64,000 bases of DNA, taken from contig CP065001.1 of NCBI GenBank assembly GCA_016700155.1, positions 2,170,001 through 2,234,000 on the forward strand. Reading direction: 5' to 3'. The notes under the pieces are model-generated. The model was not told where the DNA came from. It searched no databases and worked only from the letters and a program-made list of their open reading frames with translations. This DNA comes from Ignavibacteriales bacterium. Its GTDB lineage: Bacteria; Bacteroidota; Ignavibacteria; Ignavibacteriales; Ignavibacteriaceae. The position numbers and the translations under genes are program-made. This document shows positions 56,007-64,000 of the stretch, one piece after another. Positions within the stretch are counted from its first letter, which is position 1; every line of letters starts with the position of its first letter.

Positions 56007-57806
56007 ATGAAGAAAAATTATTTAATCGTGTTATTATTTACCGTTGTTGCCTGTGGTTTCTACCCCGGTGATGAGGATAAAAATCCGGCTATAACAGCAC
56101 AAGAAATTATTGATCACATTACATATCTGGCTTCAGATGAACTGGCAGGACGATTCACAGGAACAGATGAGTGTTATAAAGTCGCAGAGTACATAAGGGA
56201 TGATTTAAAAACCAGCGGACTATCACCTCTATTCGATTCTGATTATTTCCAGGAATTTAGTTTCATAGCGGGGATTGAACCCGGTTCCGAAAATTCGATT
56301 AGTTTTAGCAGCAGTGGATCAGTAAAAGAATTAGAAATGAAAACTGATTTCATAACTGCTCCTTTTTCAGGAAAAGTTTCTGTTAAAGGAGAATTGGTAT
56401 TTGTCGGTTATGGAATTTCAGCACCAAAACTTAAATACGACGATTACGATGGAATTGATGTTACAGGAAAAATTGTTGTGGCAATGAGGTATTCACCTGA
56501 ATACGATAATCCTCATTCTGAATTTGATGAGTTTGCATCTTTCCGTCACAAAGCTACAATTGCAAGAGATAAAGGTGCGCTCGGTATTATTTTCGTCAAC
56601 GGGCATGCACCTAAAGACGAAGAAGATGTGCTGATGAAATTTTCTTATGACCGTGGCGGATCAATCCCGGAATTTGCTGCAGTGCATGTTAAAAGAAATT
56701 TTATTGATGAATTATTCATTGCTGATGGATTGGTTTTTTCAGATTATCAAAAAAAGGTTACCGAATCAAAAAAACCTGCCCCATTCATTTATAAAAATTC
56801 ATCAGTTGAACTTAGCACTGAAGTAAATGAAATTAAAAAAATAAGCTGGAACGTTGCCGGCGTAATTGAAGGAAGCGATCCTGTCCTAAAGAACGAATAT
56901 GTAGTAGTCGGCGCGCACTTTGATCATCTTGGCATGGGTGAAACCGGTTCTCTTTACAGAGGCGATGAACCAATGATTCATAATGGAGCTGATGATAACG
57001 CATCAGGTACATCAGGCATGATGGAACTCGCTGAAAAATTTGCTTCGATTAAAAACCAGCTTAAAAGAAGTATGATCTTCGTCGGGTTTTCTGGTGAGGA
57101 ACTTGGACTTCTTGGTTCGGCATTTTTTGTAAACCATTTGCCAATTGAATCTAAAAAAATTGTAACTATGGTAAACCTCGATATGATCGGCAGGTTAAAT
57201 GCTGAAAACCAGTTGATTGTTTATGGAACCGGAACTTCAAAAACTTTTAAAGATATACTCAACAGCAGTAATAAAGAAAATCTAAATTTAGCTTTTAATG
57301 ATGAAGGATACGGACCAAGTGATCATTCATCTTTCTACGGAAAAGAAATTCCGGTTTTGTTTTTCTTTACCGGAACACATACTGATTATCACAGACCTTC
57401 CGATGATGCTGATAAAATTAATTCGACAGGTACAAAATCAGTCGTTGATTATGTTTTTGATGTAACTGATAAAGTAGTTAACGCAGATGCCCGACCAGAT
57501 TATGTTCTTGTCCCGAGAAAAGATGGCGGCACAATGGGCGGCTGGAAAGTATATGTCGGAACCATTCCTGATTACGCAAGTAATGAACAGGGATTCAGGA
57601 TTTCGGGTGTGAACGAAGGCAGCCCCGCTCAGAAAGGCGGTTTAATGGCTGGTGATATTATGACAAGTTTCGGCGGTAATAAAATCACAAACATTTACGA
57701 CTATGTTTACGCATTACAGAATTTTGTTCCCGGCGATGTAGTAGATGTTGTTGTAATCCGGAACAATGAAAAAATTGAACTGAAAGTAGAACTCGGCGCC
57801 AGGTAA
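56007..57806 (+). CDS. M28 family metallopeptidase with PDZ domain, probable lipoprotein
   Basis: The 599-residue protein has a short signal ending in a lipobox-like VVAC (Cys16) that would make it a lipoprotein. A protease-associated domain occupies about 100-230. The M28 zinc peptidase has HFDHLGMG (His304), DDNASGTSG, SGEELGLLGS, VNLDMIGRL and HTDYHRPSDD, all metal or catalytic positions. The C-terminal PDZ domain is at about 500-595 (GSPAQKGGLMAGDIMTSFGG). The family are aminopeptidases or related exopeptidases. An AGGAGG ribosome site precedes the ATG. Outer-membrane-associated peptide digestion is the likely role. Confidence 0.92.
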   Translation: MKKNYLIVLLFTVVACGFYPGDEDKNPAITAQEIIDHITYLASDELAGRFTGTDECYKVAEYIRDDLKTSGLSPLFDSDYFQEFSFIAGIEPGSENSISFSSSGSVKELEMKTDFITAPFSGKVSVKGELVFVGYGISAPKLKYDDYDGIDVTGKIVVAMRYSPEYDNPHSEFDEFASFRHKATIARDKGALGIIFVNGHAPKDEEDVLMKFSYDRGGSIPEFAAVHVKRNFIDELFIADGLVFSDYQKKVTESKKPAPFIYKNSSVELSTEVNEIKKISWNVAGVIEGSDPVLKNEYVVVGAHFDHLGMGETGSLYRGDEPMIHNGADDNASGTSGMMELAEKFASIKNQLKRSMIFVGFSGEELGLLGSAFFVNHLPIESKKIVTMVNLDMIGRLNAENQLIVYGTGTSKTFKDILNSSNKENLNLAFNDEGYGPSDHSSFYGKEIPVLFFFTGTHTDYHRPSDDADKINSTGTKSVVDYVFDVTDKVVNADARPDYVLVPRKDGGTMGGWKVYVGTIPDYASNEQGFRISGVNEGSPAQKGGLMAGDIMTSFGGNKITNIYDYVYALQNFVPGDVVDVVVIRNNEKIELKVELGAR

Positions 57807-57814
57807 TTATTATC

Positions 57815-57841
57815 GCAGCCCAACCATTAGTGCTGGGCTGC
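57815..57841 (+). terminator. Hairpin after the M28 peptidase gene
   Basis: GCAGCCCA (57815-57822) pairs with TGGGCTGC (57834-57841) around an 11-base loop, just after the stop. The downstream sequence is only mildly T-rich, so termination may be partial before yjbQ. Confidence 0.5.
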
Positions 57842-57867
57842 AATTTATAACCCTTCCTGTTTTTTTT

Positions 57868-58299
57868 ATGTTTGAAATTTTTCAGAAAGAAATTCAACTA
57901 AAGCCTTACTCAAAAGGTTTCCACTTAATTACAAGTGAAATCACTTCAGCTTTACCTGAACTATCCAGGTATAAAACCGGTCTTATAAATATTTTTCTTC
58001 AACATACTTCTGCTTCATTGACGATTAATGAAAATGCTGATCCCACTGTAAGAAGTGATATGAAAAAATATTTTGAAAGATCCGTACCGGATAATGCTGC
58101 GTATTATCAGCATAACTATGAAGGTTCAGATGACATGTCTGCGCATATCAAATCAACCATTACCGGATGTGAACTAACAGTTCCGGTAACAAATGGAAGA
58201 TTAAATCTTGGTACCTGGCAAGGTATTTATCTTTGTGAACATCGTGATCATGGAGGTTCAAGAAGATTGGTAATTACTATTTACGGTGATGCAAAATAA
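57868..58299 (+). CDS. yjbQ: YjbQ/UPF0047 family protein
   Basis: The 143 residues match the UPF0047 family in full: HTSASLTINENADPTVRSDM in the middle, HIKSTITG, and GTWQGIYLCEHRDHGGSRRL near the end, with the conserved Asn, Asp and His residues that line its trimeric active site. Homologues in E. coli show weak thiamine phosphate synthase activity; the natural role is not settled. No good ribosome site precedes the ATG. It is separated from the M28 gene by a hairpin and converges on the outer-membrane protein gene. Confidence 0.9.
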   Translation: MFEIFQKEIQLKPYSKGFHLITSEITSALPELSRYKTGLINIFLQHTSASLTINENADPTVRSDMKKYFERSVPDNAAYYQHNYEGSDDMSAHIKSTITGCELTVPVTNGRLNLGTWQGIYLCEHRDHGGSRRLVITIYGDAK

Positions 58300-58301
58300 A
58301 A

Positions 58302-58322
58302 AGCCCGACTGTGAACCGGGCT
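58302..58322. terminator. Bidirectional intrinsic terminator
   Basis: AGCCCG (58302-58307) pairs with CGGGCT (58317-58322) around a 9-base loop between two convergent genes. In the minus direction the stem is followed by TTTTTATTTT, a good terminator for the outer-membrane protein gene. In the plus direction the T content is weaker but would still help end yjbQ. Confidence 0.75.
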
Positions 58323-58332
58323 GTAAATTGTT

Positions 58333-58965
58333 TTAGTAGTAGAATCTAAACCCGAGTCTTGCCATCAATGCGCTCATATCATATTCCCTTTCAAAAGTTC
58401 GTTGAGTTCCGAATGAATCAGTTACATCATACTCCCAGCTTGGTGCTGATGAATGATAACCTAATTCAACAAACACTTCCGAGCGTTTTCCGACAATGTA
58501 AAGTAAACCCATTCCAAGTCGCCAGTTAAAATCAAAAGCCGCTTTAAATTCACTTTCATCCGGATCCTGGAAATCACGGTAGTTGATTAATAACACTTCT
58601 GCACCAATTCCACCTGTACCAAAAATGTCTACTAAAGGTCCAACCGGGAATTTCACTGTAAGGTTAATCATTAAAGGGAAATCATGCAGATTAGTTTTTG
58701 CTCTGAGTTCACTCAGGTTTCCGCCGACACCTATTTCATTAAACTGTGATACAAGTTTTTTGTCGACATAATTTTTATGAAACCAGTCTATACTCCACCC
58801 GAATAGAAGTCTGCTATCGACAAAGTGTGAACCTTCATAACCAATAATAAAACCCCCATCAGCAGCAGAAGGATTAAAATGACCAAGTTTTATTGCAGCA
58901 GCTCCGTGCTGTGCAAAACTATTAGCCGAAAGTATTATTAAAAGTGCTCCAAATATTTTTTTCAT
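58333..58965 (-). CDS. Outer-membrane beta-barrel protein
   Basis: The 210-residue protein has a signal peptide (MKKIFGALLIILSANS, ending FAQ). Its alternating beta-strand pattern is rich in aromatic residues and glycine (KLGHFNPSAADGGFIIGYEG, FVELGYHSSAPSW), and the C-terminal strand ends in an aromatic residue (FRFYY), as expected for insertion by BamA. It looks like a small eight-stranded barrel of the OmpA/OmpW-like kind, with no recognised ligand. GAGGA precedes the ATG. An intrinsic terminator follows, so it is a single-gene unit. Confidence 0.85.
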   Translation of the reverse strand: MKKIFGALLIILSANSFAQHGAAAIKLGHFNPSAADGGFIIGYEGSHFVDSRLLFGWSIDWFHKNYVDKKLVSQFNEIGVGGNLSELRAKTNLHDFPLMINLTVKFPVGPLVDIFGTGGIGAEVLLINYRDFQDPDESEFKAAFDFNWRLGMGLLYIVGKRSEVFVELGYHSSAPSWEYDVTDSFGTQRTFEREYDMSALMARLGFRFYY

Positions 58966-59209
58966 ATTATCCTCAGTTTTTTCGCAATGATTTAAACAAA
59001 CTTAATGCCACTTATGTTTTGAATTAATAACCATTCCCGGTATTGCAATTTTACCAGTGGCTACAATGTTAAACATTACGATTCTTTTATTAGACAATTT
59101 ACAATTAAAAATGTTGTATATAATTAACTATGTGATAAACGCTATAATTTTATTTTAAGTGAAGAATAAACATATTTGATATGATTTTTTTTCTAATTAC
59201 CGGAGATTT

Positions 59210-59689
59210 ATGAATAAACTAAAAGTCTTGTTCGTATGTATGGGAAATATCTGCAGATCACCTTCAGCTGAAATTGTTTTTCAAAACATTGTTGATAAAA
59301 ACGGACTGACAGGTAAATTTGAAATTGATTCTGCGGGCACGATCGGATATCATGAAGGCGAAAAAGCGGATGCAAGGATGCGGATGCACGCTTCGACCCG
59401 CGGTTACAATATTACACATCTTGCCAGAAAGTTTAATGCAAAGATCGACTTTGAAAAATTTGACTACATACTTGTTATGGATGACGATAATTTCAGGGAT
59501 ATAACTAACCAGGACAAACAAAATAAATACATCGGCAAAATCAAAAAGATCACGGACTATTCAACGGATAAGATGGTGACCGAAGTCCCTGATCCTTACT
59601 ATGGTGGACCTTCCGGTTTCGAAAAAGTATTGGATATTCTTGAAGATTCTTGTGAAAACTTTTTTAGTTCGATAAAGAATGAAATCTGA
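59210..59689 (+). CDS. Low-molecular-weight protein tyrosine phosphatase
   Basis: The 159-residue phosphatase has the P-loop VCMGNICRSPSAE with catalytic Cys10 and Arg16, and the general-acid Asp128 in VPDPYYGG. This is the same size and layout as the human LMW-PTP. It removes phosphate from tyrosines or from phosphorylated sugar-protein adducts. Its stop overlaps the start of the fructosamine-kinase gene by 11 bases, so the two are one unit, and a GGAG ribosome site supports the ATG. Pairing with the kinase favours the deglycation role over signalling. Confidence 0.94.
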   Translation: MNKLKVLFVCMGNICRSPSAEIVFQNIVDKNGLTGKFEIDSAGTIGYHEGEKADARMRMHASTRGYNITHLARKFNAKIDFEKFDYILVMDDDNFRDITNQDKQNKYIGKIKKITDYSTDKMVTEVPDPYYGGPSGFEKVLDILEDSCENFFSSIKNEI

Positions 59690-60557
59690 AAGTAAGATAT
59701 TCGGAGAGATTGAAGAGCAAACCGGAATAAAATTCCAGAATGCAGTAAGTATAGGCGGCGGCTGCATAAGTAATGCATACAAAATTGAAACCGGTGATGG
59801 TTCTTTATTATTTCTAAAGCTGAATGATGATGTACCGGAAAGTTTCTTCACTAAAGAAGCAAATGGATTAAGTGAATTAAAAAAATCAGGCACTATTAAA
59901 GTACCGGAAGTAATAAATAGCGGAAGAAATTTCATTATTACAGAGTTCGTTACTGAAGGAAATAAAAAGAAAAATTTCTTTGCTGAATTTGGAATGAGAT
60001 TCGCAGGTCTTCATAAATATACTTCAGATTCATTCGGATTTTATGAAGACAATTTTATTGGCTCTAATGTGCAAATTAATATCGCTGATGAAAATCAAAA
60101 ATCGGACTGGACAAATTTTTATTTCGACAAAAGACTTCTATTCCAATTTAAACTAGCTGAGAAATACGGATATGTTGATTCAGAACTGAGAAGTGCTTTT
60201 AATCAGCTTGAAAAAAGAATAAGTAAAATTATCGGTGATGTGAATGAGCCGCCGAGTCTTTTGCATGGCGACCTGTGGAGTGGAAATTTTATTAGTACCG
60301 ATCAAGGAGAACCTTGCCTGATTGATCCCGCGGTGTATTACGGAAATCGTGAAGCTGATCTTGCAATGACAAAATTATTCGGCGGTTTTTCCGGTGAGTT
60401 TTATAAATCCTACAACGAAACTTTTCCTTTAATTGAAGACAGTGACTACCGCGAGAATGTTTATAAACTATATCATGTTCTTAATCATCTGAATCTTTTT
60501 GGGGGCAGTTACTATTACCAGGCTTTAAGTCTGATGAAGTATTATCTAAATAATTAA
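59679..60557 (+). CDS. Fructosamine/ribulosamine 3-kinase family protein
   Basis: The 292-residue kinase has the glycine-rich GGGCISNAYKIE loop, a phosphotransferase motif LLHGDLWSGNF (His196-Gly-Asp198 and the Asn), and a metal-binding LIDPAVYYGNREADLAM (Asp216). It belongs to the FN3K family, which phosphorylates the C3 hydroxyl of sugar-derived lysine adducts and so destabilises them. In bacteria most members prefer ribulosamines or erythrulosamines. The start lies inside the preceding phosphatase gene, giving coupled translation. Completeness is good. Confidence 0.93.
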   Translation: MKSESKIFGEIEEQTGIKFQNAVSIGGGCISNAYKIETGDGSLLFLKLNDDVPESFFTKEANGLSELKKSGTIKVPEVINSGRNFIITEFVTEGNKKKNFFAEFGMRFAGLHKYTSDSFGFYEDNFIGSNVQINIADENQKSDWTNFYFDKRLLFQFKLAEKYGYVDSELRSAFNQLEKRISKIIGDVNEPPSLLHGDLWSGNFISTDQGEPCLIDPAVYYGNREADLAMTKLFGGFSGEFYKSYNETFPLIEDSDYRENVYKLYHVLNHLNLFGGSYYYQALSLMKYYLNN

Positions 60558-60577
60558 GGGAAGATTTCTCCTCCCTT
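60556..60577. terminator. Short hairpin between convergent genes
   Basis: AAGGGA (60556-60561) pairs with TCCCTT (60572-60577) around a 10-base loop between the kinase stop and the FKBP stop. It has AT-rich flanks in both directions but no solid T-run, so only a weak terminator. Confidence 0.4.
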
Positions 60578-60586
60578 TGTGAAATA

Positions 60587-61399
60587 TTATTTTATATCTA
60601 ATAACTCGATATCGAATACGAGAGTTGAATTTGGTGGTATCATCATATATTGTTCATCACCATAAGCAAGAGACGGCGGGACTATTAACTTAATCTTACT
60701 TCCCTTATTCATTAATGTGATTCCTTCTTCCCATCCATTGATCACTTTTCTTTGTCCAAGCTGAAAATTAATTGGCTCTTCACTATCAATTGAACTGTCG
60801 AATTTTCTCCCGTCAGTAAAAAATCCTGAATAGTGAACCGTGACAAAATTTCCCGGTTTAGCATTTTCACCTTCGCCTTCTTTTATGACAATATATTTTA
60901 AACCACTTGATTGAGTTTGAATTTTAGAAGTATCTGCTTCCCACATTTTTACGGGTACATATTCTTTGAAGTCTAAAAGTTCAACAACAAGTTTAAACCC
61001 GGGCTTATTTGCCATAGGGTTTTGAGGATCATTAACAGGAGGTAAAATGACTGTTCTAATACCGCCCTTTTTCATTCCAGCCATCGCGTCATCTATACCT
61101 GGAGCAAAACTTACTGAGTCCAGAACAAACACCGCCGGATTGCCGCTTCTTCTGGAATCGGCAACGATGTGCATCATCTTTGTGGAATCAGTCGACCAGT
61201 CACTGAACAAATCAGTTGAATCATTTATTATCCAGCCGGTAAAATGAATACTGACCTTATTGCCTTTTTTAACCTCTTCACCGGTTCCTGTTTTTACATC
61301 CAAGAACCTGATTCCCTTTTGAGTTGTTGTTATATCAGGCTCGTTTGAACAACCTGTGATAAACAGAAGAGCCGCAATAATAGCAAAATAAAATTTCAT
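60587..61399 (-). CDS. Lipoprotein with tandem FKBP domains, first degenerate
   Basis: The 270-residue protein starts with a lipoprotein signal (lipobox ITGC, Cys17). It has two FKBP-type repeats. The second (about 160-270) is canonical: VTVHYSGFFTDGRKFDSS, GWEEGITLMNKGSKIKLIVPPSLAYGD and a VFDIELLDI end. The first (about 30-150) keeps VSIHFTGWI and GIDDAMAGMKKGG but lacks the typical LAYGD active-site block, so it is probably non-catalytic. The protein would be a periplasmic or outer-membrane peptidyl-prolyl isomerase/chaperone. It converges on the fructosamine kinase gene. Confidence 0.92.
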   Translation of the reverse strand: MKFYFAIIAALLFITGCSNEPDITTTQKGIRFLDVKTGTGEEVKKGNKVSIHFTGWIINDSTDLFSDWSTDSTKMMHIVADSRRSGNPAVFVLDSVSFAPGIDDAMAGMKKGGIRTVILPPVNDPQNPMANKPGFKLVVELLDFKEYVPVKMWEADTSKIQTQSSGLKYIVIKEGEGENAKPGNFVTVHYSGFFTDGRKFDSSIDSEEPINFQLGQRKVINGWEEGITLMNKGSKIKLIVPPSLAYGDEQYMMIPPNSTLVFDIELLDIK

Positions 61400-61494
61400 A
61401 CTTCCCTTTCAATTTGAGGCGGTAAATATATTTATTTTGAGCTTACAATCATATAACTTGCAGCAGTTGATTAATTACAAACACGACTCGGCAA

Positions 61495-62112
61495 ATGTTT
61501 TTTATAACTTTTCTTTTTATTTATTTTTTTCCCGGACCTGTTATGCAAATTAATGATGATCAACCGGTTATAGATTGCTCATTTACTCTGGAGCAGGCAC
61601 TGCAAGGTAGTGATGCGCCTGATGAGATAATAAATCAACTTGATATTGTTGATGTTGAATACTTTTCATTCGATGGAAAACTGCATAAAGGTCAGCTTGT
61701 GGTTCATAAAAAATTAGTGAACGATATCCGCAAGATATTTCAGCTGATTAAAAATGAAAAGTTTCCTGTCAGCAAAGTTATTCCGATAGTAAAGTATAAA
61801 TGGTCAGACAATGAATCTATGCTTGACAATAATACATCTGCATTCAACTACAGACTTGTTGCGGGGACAAATAGAATGTCAAATCATTCTTACGGCAAAG
61901 CTATTGACATAAATCCGTTTTTGAATCCTCACATAAAGAACGATATATATTCACCTAAGGGATCTGAATATAATACCGAGAAGCCGGGAACAATCGGTTC
62001 AAATCATTTTCTTGTAACAGAATTCAAAAAACTTGGATGGGAATGGGGCGGTGACTGGACATCATTAAAAGATTACCAGCATTTTGAAAAAAAGTTTACG
62101 GATAAAAAATGA
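61495..62112 (+). CDS. M15 family peptidase (D-Ala-D-Ala/L-Ala-D-Glu type)
   Basis: The 205-residue protein has a short hydrophobic N-terminus (1-16) that could be a signal or anchor. It carries the M15 zinc-peptidase motifs MSNHSYGKAIDINPF (zinc His and Asp) and WGGDW with the following DYQHFE (catalytic and zinc residues). The family includes VanY/DdpX carboxypeptidases and phage or spore cell-wall endopeptidases (CwlK-like); this small single-domain form most resembles the latter. It is a wall-trimming enzyme by inference. It starts at an ATG after AT-rich sequence; its neighbours do not define a pathway. Confidence 0.85.
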   Translation: MFFITFLFIYFFPGPVMQINDDQPVIDCSFTLEQALQGSDAPDEIINQLDIVDVEYFSFDGKLHKGQLVVHKKLVNDIRKIFQLIKNEKFPVSKVIPIVKYKWSDNESMLDNNTSAFNYRLVAGTNRMSNHSYGKAIDINPFLNPHIKNDIYSPKGSEYNTEKPGTIGSNHFLVTEFKKLGWEWGGDWTSLKDYQHFEKKFTDKK

Positions 62113-62350
62113 ATTTTGTATCTGAAGTTTGGACTCATAATAAATAATTTTCTTTACTCCGCAAACAATCAACTTCATAAATGATTTACGATTATGGTGG
62201 TAATCATTTCTATTTGTTAAATAAAAAACTAAATTTTGTAAGAAGTTTTCAGTAAGTCAGTCTTTTTCGGCTATTAAATATGGAACGCGAATCGAAATAT
62301 TCACTAATAAAGTTTTCGATAAAATAGTTCTTTAATCTAAATACGAATAA

Positions 62351-64000
62351 ATGCCAATATTCCGACAACATCATCCTATTAAAGGGGTAATAGGTTTAAG
62401 AACCAAACTAAATGCATTGAGCATTTTCCTAATTGCACTCATCTCTGCTTTTATATCAGTTTTTTTCACATTAAAATTTGAAGACCAGATCAAACGCGCC
62501 GTTCAGAATAAATCTGATAGTATATCAAGAATAACAGCATGGAGTTTTGGTCAGGCACTTTATTTTAAGGACGAAAACGGATTGGATGACGTTATCGAGA
62601 GCACCAAACTTGTAAATGAGATAGAGTATATAGTTCTTGTTAATGATTCGGGTAACGTTGTGAGAGCCTCTAATATTGAAGTTGCTGAACAGCAGCTTTA
62701 TATTACCACGAAAGCTGCGACTGAAATTAATTATCAGGACTCCTTATATAAAATCCTGGTTCCAATTCCTTTCAGAGATCAGAACATAGGGAAACTTTAT
62801 ATCGGTTACAGCTTGCGTGATTATCATGAAGAAATATTCAAAGCCCGCATAACAACAACAATTATTGGCTTTATCGTTTTTCTTGCCGGAGTACTTATAG
62901 TAATTTTTATAAGTAACAGGATAACAAAACCTTTTATGAACGTGCTTGATACTACTCAATTAATAACAGAAGGAGATCTGAAAGCACGTATAAATATTAA
63001 AACAAAGGATGAAGTTTCTTCTCTCGCAGACTATATCAATTCTTTAGCTGAAAAACTTGAAAAGGCTTACCACAGAATTGAAAAAGTTAATATCGAGGAA
63101 CAGGCAAAATCACGCGGCAGAATACGCGAACTTGCACTAGAAATTAATCAACGAAAAATAACCGAGGTAGCTTTACGTAAAAGTGAAGAAAGATTCCGGC
63201 TAATGTTTGAACTCGCTCCGGTGGGAATGGTCATTCTGTCTCCAAAGAATCTTATTCTTGATGTTAATAAAGCGTTCTGTAACACAGTAGGGTATGAACA
63301 CGAAGAACTTATCAATAAATCTTATGAATCAATTAGTCATGCTGATGACTGGGGCTTAGAATCTTCCCGTTACAATCAGATGATAAATCAGCCTATAAGT
63401 GATGCGAATTTTGAAAAACGATTTATAAGAAAAGATACAAAAATCATCAACGCAATTGTTGAAGCAGTTGTTATTAAAGATGATAAGGGCAACCCGCTTA
63501 ATTTTATTATCCAGGCAATAGATATCACATTGTTGAAGAAAGCACAGAAGGAATTAATTGCGGCGAAAGAGAGAGCGGAAGAATCAGACAGATTGAAGAC
63601 CGCATTTCTTGCCCAGATGTCACACGAAATCAGAACACCGCTAAATGTAATACTCACTTCTACTTCAATAATAGAAGAAGAACTTAGCAACTCTTCATCT
63701 GATGGTGATGATAGTTTGATGCTGTCAGTAAACAGTGCAGGCAAAAGGCTGTTACGGACTATCGATCTTATTCTGAATATGTCTTCAATTCAAAGCGGAA
63801 GTTATAAGGCGGAATATGAACCGGTTGAGTTAAATAAAGAACTATTCCGTTTAACCACCGAATTCAAATCCATTTCCGGTGAAAAGAATATTGATCTGAT
63901 GTTCAGCAGCCAGGTAAAAGATGCTTCTGTACTGGCAGACAAATACACCGTCACACAGATTTTTCAAAACCTGATCGACAATGCTCTTAAATACACTCAC
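62351..64000 (+). CDS. Membrane sensor histidine kinase, 3' end cut by window
   Basis: An open frame runs from the ATG at 62351 to the window end, 550 codons with no stop. Its visible domains are an N-terminal membrane helix (about 21-44), an extracytoplasmic sensor region (about 45-155), a second membrane helix (about 164-188), a HAMP domain (about 189-240), a short coiled coil and a PAS domain (about 280-390). HisKA with phosphoacceptor His425 in FLAQMSHEIRTPLN follows, then the start of the ATPase domain with the N-box QNLIDNALKYTH at the very edge. The last G boxes and any receiver domain are outside. No regulator is visible nearby. Confidence 0.93.
   Translation, partial: MPIFRQHHPIKGVIGLRTKLNALSIFLIALISAFISVFFTLKFEDQIKRAVQNKSDSISRITAWSFGQALYFKDENGLDDVIESTKLVNEIEYIVLVNDSGNVVRASNIEVAEQQLYITTKAATEINYQDSLYKILVPIPFRDQNIGKLYIGYSLRDYHEEIFKARITTTIIGFIVFLAGVLIVIFISNRITKPFMNVLDTTQLITEGDLKARINIKTKDEVSSLADYINSLAEKLEKAYHRIEKVNIEEQAKSRGRIRELALEINQRKITEVALRKSEERFRLMFELAPVGMVILSPKNLILDVNKAFCNTVGYEHEELINKSYESISHADDWGLESSRYNQMINQPISDANFEKRFIRKDTKIINAIVEAVVIKDDKGNPLNFIIQAIDITLLKKAQKELIAAKERAEESDRLKTAFLAQMSHEIRTPLNVILTSTSIIEEELSNSSSDGDDSLMLSVNSAGKRLLRTIDLILNMSSIQSGSYKAEYEPVELNKELFRLTTEFKSISGEKNIDLMFSSQVKDASVLADKYTVTQIFQNLIDNALKYTH

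Noticed and set aside
58997..59004. TAAGTTTG on the minus strand as a Bacteroidota -7 promoter box for the outer-membrane protein gene
   Set aside because: It fits the TAnnTTTG pattern but no -33 TTG partner is found at the right distance.
1..64000. CRISPR arrays, tRNA/rRNA genes, integrases, transposases and prophage genes
   Set aside because: No repeat-spacer pattern, no tRNA-like clover or rRNA sequence and no mobile-element protein was seen on either strand; a covariance or profile search would be needed to exclude degenerate cases.

Overview
The window is an ordinary, densely coded, low-GC chromosome segment. It most probably comes from the Ignavibacteria/Melioribacter side of the Bacteroidota-Chlorobi-Ignavibacteriota group. 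The evidence is a secreted endonuclease I with a NYPNPFNP-type T9SS sorting tail, Bacteroidota-style DUF2851 and DUF151 proteins, leucine dehydrogenase, a membrane-anchored MutS-like ATPase, the purH-mreBCD-mrdA-rodA gene order, and frequent TTG/GTG starts. This placement is by family recognition, not by a database search. I see no rRNA, tRNA, CRISPR array, prophage, insertion sequence or integrase.

Layout, left to right. 1-3.1 kb: start of an exported protein, a tetraheme cytochrome c and a MutS-like ATPase. 3.1-10.1 kb: secreted nuclease, SET-domain protein, TypA/BipA, ClpS, and an etfB-etfA-bifunctional-nuclease operon. 10.1-23.7 kb (minus strand): DUF2851, pyrF, then a cell-shape and nucleotide block which in transcription order is pyrG-TPR-purN-purH-mreB-mreC-mreD-mrdA-rodA. 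23.9-28.1 kb: small unknown protein, mitochondrial-type citrate synthase, membrane-bound SpoIIE-type phosphatase. 28.3-38.9 kb: Sel1-repeat protein, aminotransferase, CDF transporter, MFS transporter, NusB, leucine dehydrogenase, DUF218 protein, TonB, VanZ-like protein, NAD(P)HX repair enzyme.

39-47.8 kb holds the membrane-arm genes of respiratory complex I in transcription order nuoJ-K-L-M-(antiporter)-(121-aa unknown)-nuoN behind asnS. The two extra genes sit with 2-nt spacings, so they are almost certainly co-transcribed with the complex I genes. 48-55 kb: a second CDF transporter, a PAS-PAS-GAF histidine kinase, feoA-feoB behind a palindromic operator candidate, a Fur-family regulator and a metallo-beta-lactamase-fold hydrolase. 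54.9-64 kb: a PD40 propeller protein, an M28 peptidase with PDZ domain, YjbQ, an outer-membrane barrel, an overlapping LMW tyrosine phosphatase/fructosamine kinase pair (probable protein-deglycation unit), a tandem FKBP lipoprotein, an M15 peptidase and a sensor kinase cut by the window end.

No wholly novel defence or mobile system is visible. The most interesting items are the complex I operon with its embedded antiporter and unknown protein, the phosphatase/kinase deglycation pair, the mitochondrial-type citrate synthase, the FeoB whose G4 motif has lost its asparagine, the CDF transporter with a four-cysteine tail, and the SET-domain protein.
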